64,000 nt of DNA. It comes from Roseateles violae (GTDB taxonomy: Bacteria > Pseudomonadota > Gammaproteobacteria > Burkholderiales > Burkholderiaceae_C). The stretch covers positions 682,001 through 746,000 of the forward strand of contig NZ_JAUHHC010000002.1 in assembly GCF_030410485.1 (NCBI RefSeq), given 5' to 3'. The notes beneath the pieces were generated by a model. The model did no database searches. It had not been told where the DNA came from and was given only the letters and a program-made list of their open reading frames with translations. The translations under genes were made by a program, and so were the position numbers. Shown here piece after piece: positions 8,208-15,694 of this stretch. How positions within the stretch are numbered: position 1 is the stretch's first letter; every line of letters begins with the position of its first letter.

Positions 8208-10510
8208 ATCGAACCCTGAAAGCCCTTTACCCCCTTGCCCTGGCCGCCGGCCTGGCGGGCATTGCCGGTGCGGCCCTGGCCGCCTCCCGTCATCACCCGG
8301 TGGCGCTGGCCATGACGCTGCTCATCGCGGGCTTCTTCGCCATCGGCGTGTGGGAGCTGACGGCGTTCCGGCGCGACAGCCGCGGACTGGTGGCCGCGGT
8401 GGAGGGCGATGTCGGCGACGATTGGATCGGCACCGTGCCGCTCGCGCTTCGCGCGGCGGTGCAGCAGCGGCTGGAAGGGCTGCGCGTCTTGCCGCCGGGC
8501 CTGACTCTCGCGCCGGCTCTTGCAGGCCTGCTGGTACTGCTGGGCATGCTGGGCACCTTCATCGGCCTGGTCATCACGCTGAGCAGCACGGCCAGCGCCC
8601 TGGGCGCCTCCGCGGACCTGGCCGCGCTGCGGGCTGCGCTCGGTGCGCCGGTTCAGGGCCTCGGTCTGGCCTTCAGCGCCAGCGTCGCCGGCGTCGCCGG
8701 CTCGGCGATGCTGGGTCTGATGCTTGCCCTGGCTCGTCGGGAGCGCGCGGCCGCGCTTGCTTCGCTGGACACGGCGCTGCTGAGCAAGCTGCGACCGCTG
8801 AGCGCCGCACATCGGCGCGAGATCGAACAGCAGGCGCTGCACACGGCAGCGGCCGAGCAGGCGCGCAGCCATCAGCTCGAGCTGCTCAGCCAGCTGCAGC
8901 AGTTCTCCGAACGGATTGCTGACCAGATCTCGGCGCAGAACACCGCCTTCCACAGCGAAACGAGCAAGGCCTATGCCGCCCTGGCGGCCAGCGTGGACGC
9001 CACGCTGCGCGGCAGCCTGGCCGATGCGGCGCGCGCGGCCGGGGCCGCCATCGGGCCGGCCGCCGAGGCGGCCATGGCCGGCATCGCGCGCGAGGCCGCT
9101 GCCTTGCACGAGCGCGTGGGTTCGCAGGTCGCCGCGCAGCTCGGTTCGCTGAGCAGCAGCTTCGAGGCCGGCGCAGAACGGATCGCGCGGCAGCAGGAGG
9201 CTGCGGCTGTGGCCCAGACTGCGGGGCTGAATCAGCAGCGGGAGATGGCGCTGCAATGGCTCAGCGACAGCGGTGCTGCCGCGCAACGCGCCGCCGAACT
9301 CCAGGGCCAGCGCTGGTCTGCGGATTCCCAGGCCTTGCTCACCGCCTTGGACGCCATGGCCAAACGCCATCTGGCCGCCCAGCTTCAGGAGGCGCAGGAG
9401 AGAGAGGCCAGGCAGCAGGCGCAGCTCGAGGCGTTTGCCGAGCAGCGCAAAGCCGCCCAGCAGATCGTCGCGCAAACGGCCGAGCAGTTCGTGGCACAGA
9501 CCCAGGCCCTGCTGGACCGCGTCTCCGACGCGCATGCAAGGCAGCTCGCCGTGCTGGGCGAACAGCAGGCACAGCGGCGCATCGAGGCCCAGGCCGATGC
9601 CGATGCGCTGCGCACGCAGCGCGAGGCGATCGAACAAGTGCTGGCCACCCAGCGTGAGGAGGCACATCAGCTGCTGATCGGCAGCGGCGAACGCGCCCAG
9701 GCCGCTCTGGCCGACATGACGGCCCTGCTTGCCCAGCAGTCCCAGGCCGCGGTCTCGGTCTTCGCCGATGCGTTCTCGAAGCTGCAAGCCGGCCAGGAGG
9801 CCCGCGATGCCCAGCGACTCGAGGCCTGGCGTGCGGTGCTGGAGGCCGCCGGCGCCGCGCAGCTGGAGCAGCAGGGTCGGATGGCGGACAGCCTGCTGAG
9901 CAAGACCCGCGAGCTGGTGACTCAGGCGGAAGGCCACTCCCAGCGCACGCTGGCCGAGGCCGGTGCCCTGATGCAGGCCGCGGGCGAAGCCCCTCGCGCG
10001 GCCGTCGAGGTGGTATCCGCCCTGCGCGAGCAGCTGGCGCAAAGCCAGGCGCAGGACAGGGCCGCACTGGCGGAACGGGCCGAGCTGATGCAGACGGTGT
10101 CCACGCTGCTGGCTTCCCTGCAGCAGGCCGCCGGCGAGCAGCGCGCAGCCATTGACGCGCTGGTGGGCCGCTCGGCGACCCAGCTCGAGGATCTGGGGCA
10201 GCGCTTCACCGCGCAGGCGGAGGCGACGGGCCAGGCGCTTTCCGAGGCGGCCTCGAACCTGGCCGTCGGCGCTGCCGATATCGCCAGCGTAGGCGAGGGT
10301 TTCAGCGAGGCGGTGAACCAGTTCCAGGGCGCCAACACGCAGCTGGTCCAGCACTTGGCTGCGCTGGAGGATCGTCTCTCCGCCGCCATGGCGCGCAGCG
10401 ACGACCAGCTGGGCTACTACGTGGCGCAGGCGCGCGAGGTGATCGATCTGTGTCTGGGCTCTCAGAAGCAGGTGCTGGATGCGCTGCAGGGAGCCGCGGC
10501 GCATGGATGA
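8204..10510 (+). CDS. DUF802 protein: MotA/ExbB-like channel with long coiled-coil tail
   Basis: 768 residues. Four hydrophobic segments are seen at about 8-28, 33-53, 101-126 and 150-176. The last two resemble the MotA/TolQ/ExbB proton-channel core: GMLGTFIGLVITL, then a loop, then GLAFSASVAGVAGSAMLGLM. From about residue 185 to the end it is nearly uninterrupted Ala/Gln/Glu-rich helix, predicted coiled coil, with no enzyme motif. By analogy with MotA-like proteins the tail should lie in the cytoplasm. It overlaps the OmpA/MotB-like gene by 8 bases, so the two products are probably made in step and form one membrane complex. The analogy to ZorA or MotA is mine; no function is established. 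Confidence 0.75.
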   Translation: MNRTLKALYPLALAAGLAGIAGAALAASRHHPVALAMTLLIAGFFAIGVWELTAFRRDSRGLVAAVEGDVGDDWIGTVPLALRAAVQQRLEGLRVLPPGLTLAPALAGLLVLLGMLGTFIGLVITLSSTASALGASADLAALRAALGAPVQGLGLAFSASVAGVAGSAMLGLMLALARRERAAALASLDTALLSKLRPLSAAHRREIEQQALHTAAAEQARSHQLELLSQLQQFSERIADQISAQNTAFHSETSKAYAALAASVDATLRGSLADAARAAGAAIGPAAEAAMAGIAREAAALHERVGSQVAAQLGSLSSSFEAGAERIARQQEAAAVAQTAGLNQQREMALQWLSDSGAAAQRAAELQGQRWSADSQALLTALDAMAKRHLAAQLQEAQEREARQQAQLEAFAEQRKAAQQIVAQTAEQFVAQTQALLDRVSDAHARQLAVLGEQQAQRRIEAQADADALRTQREAIEQVLATQREEAHQLLIGSGERAQAALADMTALLAQQSQAAVSVFADAFSKLQAGQEARDAQRLEAWRAVLEAAGAAQLEQQGRMADSLLSKTRELVTQAEGHSQRTLAEAGALMQAAGEAPRAAVEVVSALREQLAQSQAQDRAALAERAELMQTVSTLLASLQQAAGEQRAAIDALVGRSATQLEDLGQRFTAQAEATGQALSEAASNLAVGAADIASVGEGFSEAVNQFQGANTQLVQHLAALEDRLSAAMARSDDQLGYYVAQAREVIDLCLGSQKQVLDALQGAAAHG

Positions 10511-11150
10511 ACAGCTGGAGATCGAACAGGAAGGCGTCGGGGCACCGGCGTGGGCCGCGTTCGGCGACCTGATGGCCGGCGTCCTGGGGGCCTTCGTGCT
10601 GGTGCTGGCGGCCGCCCTGGTGGGCCAGCTCGATCTTGCCACGCAGTTGCAGGCGGAGGTGCAACAGCGCCTGGCCGAACAGGCGCGGCGGGAGGCCTTG
10701 GAGCGCGCGCTGGCCGGCCCGCTGGCGGACGGCCGCATCACCCTGGTGGAGGGCCGCATCGGCATCAACAGCGCGGTGCTCTTCGCCACCGGCTCCGACC
10801 AGTTGCACGCCGACGGTCGCGCCTTGCTGAAGGCCTTGGCTGCGCCGCTGAAAACCTATCTCGCCCAGCGCGACGAGATCTTGATGGTCAGCGGCTTCAC
10901 CGACGACCGAGCCATGGTCGCGGGGATGCCGTTCGCCGACAACTGGCAGCTCTCCGCCCAGCGGGCATTGAACGTGACGCGCGCATTATTGGCCGACGGT
11001 CTGCCGCCCGATGCCGTGTTCTCCGCCGCATTCGGGTCGCAGCAGCCGGTCGCGTCGAACGACGATGCGGCCGGCCGCGCGCTGAATCGGCGCGTTGAAA
11101 TCGCCCCGACGCCCCGGCCCAAGCGGGCGCTTGCCGCCTCTGCGCCGTGA
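10503..11150 (+). CDS. OmpA/MotB-like peptidoglycan-binding partner protein
   Basis: 215 residues. A short cytoplasmic N-terminus leads into one membrane helix at about 19-42. It begins WAAFGDLMAGVLGAF and places an Asp (D22) where MotB carries its ion-binding Asp. Residues 77-205 are an OmpA C-terminal domain: FATGSDQL, VSGFTDDRA, NWQLSAQRALNVTRAL, FGSQQPVASN and RALNRRVEI are its peptidoglycan-binding signature. So it should be an inner-membrane stator subunit anchored to the cell wall. The ATG at 10503 lies inside the end of the DUF802 gene. Its stop overlaps the DUF2894 start as GTGA. Confidence 0.85.
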   Translation: MDEQLEIEQEGVGAPAWAAFGDLMAGVLGAFVLVLAAALVGQLDLATQLQAEVQQRLAEQARREALERALAGPLADGRITLVEGRIGINSAVLFATGSDQLHADGRALLKALAAPLKTYLAQRDEILMVSGFTDDRAMVAGMPFADNWQLSAQRALNVTRALLADGLPPDAVFSAAFGSQQPVASNDDAAGRALNRRVEIAPTPRPKRALAASAP

Positions 11151-11677
11151 GCACGATCGAGGATCCCCTTGCCTGGGCGGCCGCCCAGCAGCTCGACCCG
11201 GTGCGGCAGCGCATGCTCTTGGCGCTGGCCCGCCGCGCCGCGGCTCAGCCGCCCGGGCCGATGCGCGACAAGCTGCTTGCCAAGCTGCTGCAGCGTGCAG
11301 CGAGCAGGACGGCGGCAAAACCGGTGGAGCGCGTCGCCGCTCGCGCGAACCCGCTCGCCGCGCTGCGCTCCCTGCTCGATGATTCCGGCCAGGGCCTGCG
11401 CCAGCTTCGACTTCATCAAGGCACTTGGAGGCAGCTGCGCGTCGCCCGACGCCTTGCTGAATTGAGTGCCCCGGTCCCGCTTCATCTGGGCCCTTTGAAC
11501 AGCCAGGTGCTCGCCACCCGTGCGCTCCAGCAGCTGCAGTCACTGGCGCCGGACTACCTGCATCGGTTTCTGGCACAGATGGATGCGATCGCGGCGCTGA
11601 CGCCGGTGAATGCCAATACCGACATCGAGCGAGCTGCGCGGGCTCCGGGCAAGAAGGCTGCTGTCCGGCGCAAGTGA
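11147..11677 (+). CDS. DUF2894 family protein
   Basis: 176 residues, starting at a GTG that overlaps the stop of the OmpA-like gene. It has no signal or membrane segment, is rich in Ala, Leu and Arg, and ends in a basic tail (PGKKAAVRRK). The central part (LRQLRLHQGTWRQLRVARRLAEL) and the segment with GPLNSQVLATRALQQLQ, YLHRFLAQMDAIAAL are typical of DUF2894, whose role is unknown. The basic tail could contact nucleic acid or acidic protein; that is speculation. It is the last gene of the four-gene coupled set. Confidence 0.7.
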   Translation: MSTIEDPLAWAAAQQLDPVRQRMLLALARRAAAQPPGPMRDKLLAKLLQRAASRTAAKPVERVAARANPLAALRSLLDDSGQGLRQLRLHQGTWRQLRVARRLAELSAPVPLHLGPLNSQVLATRALQQLQSLAPDYLHRFLAQMDAIAALTPVNANTDIERAARAPGKKAAVRRK

Positions 11678-11729
11678 TGCGTTCACAGGGCGTTACACCG
11701 GCAGCCGGCGAGTTGTTTAGGCTAGGCCG

Positions 11730-12434
11730 ATGTTTGGATCACGCAAAGCCGTCACCTTCGACCCTTACCGCGGGCGCCGCAAGCGCAAGCTGCCCGTCTG
11801 GCTGCTGCTCTTGCTGCTGGGCTTCGCGCTCGGCATCGCCGCCGTCATCGCGGTCGAGCAGAAGCTATTGCCACCGCGGCTGAGCGCCGCCGAATCGCAT
11901 GTCATCCGTGAGTCCTTCGCCAAAGCTGACGCAGATCGCACGCGCCTGCAGCAGGAGCGTGACAGCTTGCAACGGCAGGTCGAGAAGATCAGCGCCGAGA
12001 CACAGCGACGCGATGCCGCGCTGAGCGCTGCGCAGAACGCGGCCCGACAGGCCCGGGCCGACCTGACGGTGCTGCTGGCGACGCTGCCCCCGGATCCGCG
12101 CGCGGCGCAGAATGCGGTCGAAATACGCGCCGGCCGCTTCCTGGCGCGCCGCGGAAGCCTGGACTACGAAATCGTGCTCACGCGCCGCCAGGCCTCCAAG
12201 CCGCTCGCCGGCGTGATGATGGTCGCCGTCGCCGGCACATCCAGCACCGGCAAGCCGACCACCCTGACGATGGAGCCGGTGAACCTGGCCGTCGAAGACC
12301 ACGAGATCATCAGCGGCTCGATGCGTCTGCCGGAGGACTTCACGCCCCGCCAGACCACGGTGCAGGTGCTCGATCGGCCCGCGGGGCGCTCGCTCGGCAT
12401 GCGGGTGCTGACCGTGGAAAGCACCAAGGCCTGA
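11730..12434 (+). CDS. Membrane-anchored coiled-coil protein of unknown function
   Basis: 234 residues: a basic N-terminus (RRKRK), one membrane helix at about 22-42, a coiled coil at about 55-115, and a C-terminal beta-rich domain of about 120 residues (FLARRGSLDYEIVLTR...). Topology suggests an inner-membrane anchor with the rest in the periplasm. It may belong to the DUF6776 family, but I am not certain. A TAGGCT sequence lies six bases before the ATG, so the transcript may have almost no leader. It starts 52 bases after the DUF2894 gene and could be read with that cluster or alone. Confidence 0.6.
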   Translation: MFGSRKAVTFDPYRGRRKRKLPVWLLLLLLGFALGIAAVIAVEQKLLPPRLSAAESHVIRESFAKADADRTRLQQERDSLQRQVEKISAETQRRDAALSAAQNAARQARADLTVLLATLPPDPRAAQNAVEIRAGRFLARRGSLDYEIVLTRRQASKPLAGVMMVAVAGTSSTGKPTTLTMEPVNLAVEDHEIISGSMRLPEDFTPRQTTVQVLDRPAGRSLGMRVLTVESTKA

Positions 12435-12512
12435 GCGGTTCGCGCCCTGCCGGGAGGGCGTCCACAGACGTCACAATCGAGGCATGCCGAATCTCAAATC
12501 CGTCATGCAGCG

Positions 12513-12776
12513 ATGAGCATCGTCGTCTTCTGGATCGATGCCGGCGACACGGCCGCCATGCAGTCCTTCGAGGACGGGCAACTGCTCGATGCCTTGGCGC
12601 ATGCCGAGCTAAAGCGGCGGCAGGGCTTGCGCCACATCACCATCTCGACCGAACTGGCCGGGAGCGTGGGATCGGCCGGCGTGGATGAGATCAAGGCCCG
12701 CAAGCTGCCGGACGGGTCGGACTACGACTGGTCCAAGGCACATCGCGGCAAAAGTCCGCCGCGCAAGCAGCGCTGA
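12513..12776 (+). CDS. Small protein of unknown function
   Basis: 87 residues, no signal or membrane helix. It begins SIVVFWIDAGD, has a helical centre (FEDGQLLDALAHAELKRRQG) and a lysine/arginine-rich end (SKAHRGKSPPRKQR). I do not recognise the family. The reading frame ends 56 bases before the convergent P-type ATPase gene. CACAATCG at 12472 could be a promoter -10. Confidence 0.5.
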   Translation: MSIVVFWIDAGDTAAMQSFEDGQLLDALAHAELKRRQGLRHITISTELAGSVGSAGVDEIKARKLPDGSDYDWSKAHRGKSPPRKQR

Positions 12777-12832
12777 GCCTCCCGGCGCAAGCATCGACCT
12801 CGCTTCTTGCTGCGCGCCGCTTGCCGCCCGGT

Positions 12833-15085
12833 TCAGCGGCGCACGCCGCGCAGCAGGCGCAGGCCGTTGAAGACGACCAGCAGGCTGGCGCCCATATCGG
12901 CAAAGACGGCCATCCACATCGAGGCGTTGCCGAACACGGCCAGCACGAAGAACAGCGCCTTGATGCCCAGCGCCAGCGCGATGTTCTGCAGCAGGATCGC
13001 ATGCGTGCGCCGGGACAGCCGGATCGTCTCGGGCAGCTTGCGCAGATCGTCGTCCATGATCAGCACATCGGCCGTTTCCTTGGCGGTGTCGGTGCTGGCG
13101 CCGCCCAGCGAGAAGCCCAGGCTCGCGGCGGCCAGGCTGGGCGCGTCGTTGACGCCGTCGCCGACCATGCCGACCGGCCCGGCCGCGCTCCAGCGCGCCA
13201 CCAAGTCCTGCTTGTCCTGCGGCAGCAGGCCGGCATGGACCCGGGCTATGCCCAGCGGCGCGGCGATCGCGCGGGCGGTGGCCTCGTTGTCGCCGCTGAG
13301 CATGGCCGTCGCCATGCCCAGCGCGCGCAGCTCGGCCAGCGCGGCGGCGCTGCTGGCGCGCGCGCTGTCGGCGACGGCAAACAGCGCCAGCGGCCCGCTT
13401 GCATCGGCCAGCACCGAGACGGTCCGGCCCTGCGCCTCCTGTGCCTGCAGCAGCGCCGCCACAGTCGGCGTGCACAGGCCGCGTTCTTGCAGCCAGCGAT
13501 GGTTGGCGAGCAGGAATTCGCCGCCGGCGATGCGGCCACGCAGGCCGCGGCCCGGCTCGGCCACCAAGTCCTCGACCGGCAGCAGCGCCGCGGCCAGCCC
13601 GGCCGCCAGCGCCTTCGAGACCGGGTGATCCGAGCGCGAAGCCAGGCTCTGCGCGCGGCCGAGGATCCAGTCCGGCGGCTGCGCGCTGCTCAGCAACTGC
13701 TGGGCCACCAGCTTGGGCCGGCCTTCGGTCAGGGTGCCGGTCTTGTCCAGCGCGATCAGCCGCAGCCGGCGCGCCTGTTCCAGATGGACGCCCCCCTTGA
13801 TCAGGATGCCGCGCCGGGCGGCGGCGGCCAGGCCGCTGACGATGGTCACCGGTGTCGAGATCACCAGCGCGCAGGGGCAGGCGATCACCAGCAGCACCAG
13901 CGCCTTGTAGACGGCCTGCGACCAGGCCCAGCCGACCAGCAAGGGCATGCCCAATGCCACGCCCAGCGCCAGCACGAACACGGCCGGCGTGTAGATGGCG
14001 GCGAAGCGGTCGACGAAGCGCTGCGTCGGCGCGCGCCGGCTCTGCGCCTCCTCGACCGCCTGGATGAGGCGGGCCAGCACGCTGTCCGAGGCCGGCCGCG
14101 TGACCTCGAACTCGAGCGCGCCGCTCTGGTTGATGCTGCCGGCATAGACCTCGTCGCCGGGCTGCTTGTCGACCGGCAGGCTTTCGCCGGTGACCGGCGA
14201 CTGGTCGACGGCGCCGCGGCCGGCGCTGACGCGGCCGTCGAGCGCGAAGCGTTCGCCCGGCTTGACGCGCACCCGGCTGCCGACGGCAATCGTGCCGGCC
14301 TCGCGCAAGGCCCAGGACCCGTCGGCCAGGCGCAGCTCGGCCTGCGGCGGCGACAGCGCCAGCAGTCCGGCGATCGCATCGCGCGCCCGCTCGACCGAGC
14401 GCGCCTCGATCAGCTCGGCCAGCGCATACAGCGCCATCACCATTGCCGCCTCCGGCCACTGGCCGATCAGGAAGGCGCCGCTGACGGCCACGCTCATCAG
14501 CGCATTGATGTTCAGCTGCCCGCGCCGCAGCGCGCTCAGGCCCTTGCGGAACACCGCCAGGCCCGACAGCGCGATCGCGCCGGCGGCCACGGCCATGCCC
14601 AGCAGCTGCCAGGCCAGCAGCGGCGGCGCGAGGAAGTGGATCAGTTCGGCGCCCAGCGCGACGGCCAGCGCGGCAAGCAGGCGCCACAGCTCGGCTCGGC
14701 GGGCGCGCGCCCGGTCCTCGGCCGGCGGCCTCGCGGCGATGCGCTGCGCCTCGAAGCCGGCCGCCGCGATCGCCGCGGCGATCTCGTCCCAGCTCTGCAC
14801 CGGCGCGTCGATGCCCAAGGTCCGGCCGGCCAGATCGAAGCGCAGGCGCCGCACGCTGGCAAAGCGCTCCAGCGCGCGGCGGATCTGGCCTTCCTCGACC
14901 GCGCAGTCCATGGCCGGGATGTGCAGCAGCAGCGGCAGCGGATCGCCGGCCTCGCGGGTGGGGGGCCGGGCCGGCGCCTGCTGCTTGGCGTGGGGATCGT
15001 GCTCGTGCTCATGCTCGTGCGCGCAGCAGCCGCCGGTGGGCGCGGCGGCTTGGCCGGCTATGGGGGGAAGGGCATTTCTGTTCAT
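12833..15085 (-). CDS. zntA: Zn/Cd/Pb-exporting P1B-type ATPase
   Basis: 750 residues. It exports divalent zinc, cadmium or lead across the inner membrane with ATP. The N-terminus has a Cys/His cluster (CCAHEHEHEHDPH) and a metal-binding domain with MDCAVEE, the variant in which the second Cys is replaced by Glu, as in some CadA proteins. Then come TGES (299-302), the membrane motif CPC (403-405), the phosphorylation site DKTGT (Asp447), SDHPVS and GDGVNDAP. The last membrane segment has MWMAVFADMGASLLV, whose Asp matches the ZntA metal-site Asp. The ATG at 15085 has no ribosome site and lies about two bases from the predicted transcript start, so translation is probably leaderless. A MerR-type operator precedes it, but no merR-type gene is nearby. 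Confidence 0.9.
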   Translation of the reverse strand: MNRNALPPIAGQAAAPTGGCCAHEHEHEHDPHAKQQAPARPPTREAGDPLPLLLHIPAMDCAVEEGQIRRALERFASVRRLRFDLAGRTLGIDAPVQSWDEIAAAIAAAGFEAQRIAARPPAEDRARARRAELWRLLAALAVALGAELIHFLAPPLLAWQLLGMAVAAGAIALSGLAVFRKGLSALRRGQLNINALMSVAVSGAFLIGQWPEAAMVMALYALAELIEARSVERARDAIAGLLALSPPQAELRLADGSWALREAGTIAVGSRVRVKPGERFALDGRVSAGRGAVDQSPVTGESLPVDKQPGDEVYAGSINQSGALEFEVTRPASDSVLARLIQAVEEAQSRRAPTQRFVDRFAAIYTPAVFVLALGVALGMPLLVGWAWSQAVYKALVLLVIACPCALVISTPVTIVSGLAAAARRGILIKGGVHLEQARRLRLIALDKTGTLTEGRPKLVAQQLLSSAQPPDWILGRAQSLASRSDHPVSKALAAGLAAALLPVEDLVAEPGRGLRGRIAGGEFLLANHRWLQERGLCTPTVAALLQAQEAQGRTVSVLADASGPLALFAVADSARASSAAALAELRALGMATAMLSGDNEATARAIAAPLGIARVHAGLLPQDKQDLVARWSAAGPVGMVGDGVNDAPSLAAASLGFSLGGASTDTAKETADVLIMDDDLRKLPETIRLSRRTHAILLQNIALALGIKALFFVLAVFGNASMWMAVFADMGASLLVVFNGLRLLRGVRR

Positions 15086-15093
15086 CAGCCGGC

Positions 15094-15124
15094 ATTTGAA
15101 ACCCTGGAGTGGCTCCAGAGTCAA
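15094..15124 (-). promoter_or_regulatory. MerR/ZntR-type promoter-operator of the P-type ATPase gene
   Basis: On the minus strand: TTGACT, then CTGGAGCCACTCCAG, then GGTTTCAAAT. The dyad ACTCTGGAG-cca-CTCCAGGGT fills a 19-20 base spacer between the -35 (TTGACT) and a weak -10 (TCAAAT). This is the over-long spacer geometry of MerR-family promoters, and the sequence is close to the E. coli zntA promoter. It predicts metal-induced activation by a ZntR/CadR/PbrR-like protein encoded elsewhere. Confidence 0.85.
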
Positions 15125-15221
15125 GCCGGCCGTGGTCGCGGCGACAACGGTGCTCTGCAGCTGCCGCAAGACCCGACCGGAGCGAGCCCGCGCCGGGCCA
15201 TCTGCTAAGCTGCCCGCCGAG

Positions 15222-15587
15222 ATGATGATCCGCAAAGTCCATCGCCTGCTGCTCCTGCTGCTGCTGATCGTGCTGCTGCCGATCCGCGGCGTGATTGCGG
15301 CCGCGATGCCCTGCCAGCCGCTGCCGGTCGAGACGACGGCGCCGGCGCAGGCGGCCGTTCATCACTGCGAGGAGATGCCGGCCGCCGATCGGGCGCAGGA
15401 CGATGCATCCGCCCAGGGCGAGCCCTGTCCGCTGTGCGCGGCCTTCTGCTCGATGACGTCGATGCCGACGGCCGGCCTGCAGCTGGCGCCGCCGCTGCTG
15501 GCCAGCACGGCGCGCTTTGCCGAGCCGCTCGCCAAGGCGCCCAGCTTCCTGTCCGACGGGCAGGAACGCCCACCCCGAACGATCTGA
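15222..15587 (+). CDS. Small exported Cys/His-rich protein, probably metal-linked
   Basis: 121 residues with an N-terminal signal (MMIRKVHRLLLLLLLIVLLPIRGVIA). The mature part carries HHCEEM and CPLCAAFCSM, a set of Cys/His likely to bind metal in the periplasm. Such proteins (DUF2946-like or CzcI-like) often stand at the head of metal-efflux clusters. It is divergent from the zinc ATPase gene and leads the copper-type genes that follow. ATG codons at 15222 and 15225 are both possible; GCCCGCCGAG precedes them without a clear ribosome site. The family name is tentative. Confidence 0.6.
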   Translation: MMIRKVHRLLLLLLLIVLLPIRGVIAAAMPCQPLPVETTAPAQAAVHHCEEMPAADRAQDDASAQGEPCPLCAAFCSMTSMPTAGLQLAPPLLASTARFAEPLAKAPSFLSDGQERPPRTI

Positions 15588-15694
15588 CCCCGCCAGGCCT
15601 GCTCGCACAGGCCGACAGGGACTCGTGCGCCTGCGTGGCGCATGAGGCGATGCCCGGGCGTCCGCCCGGGCGCTCCGCAAGCGTGGTTGCACCC

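Noticed and set aside
7524-11677. Calling the MotAB-like cluster a Zorya anti-phage system
   Set aside because: No ZorC, ZorD or ZorE-like gene is present and there is no defence neighbourhood; only the motor architecture is alike.
12821-15208. A 795-codon open frame on the plus strand opposite the P-type ATPase gene
   Set aside because: Low-complexity Arg/Gln/Ala translation with no domain; it mirrors a well-supported ATPase and is a by-product of high GC.
15644-15682. GCCCGGGCG direct repeats before the TolC-type gene as a regulatory site
   Set aside because: Simple GC-rich repeat within a GC-rich gap; no known operator resembles it.
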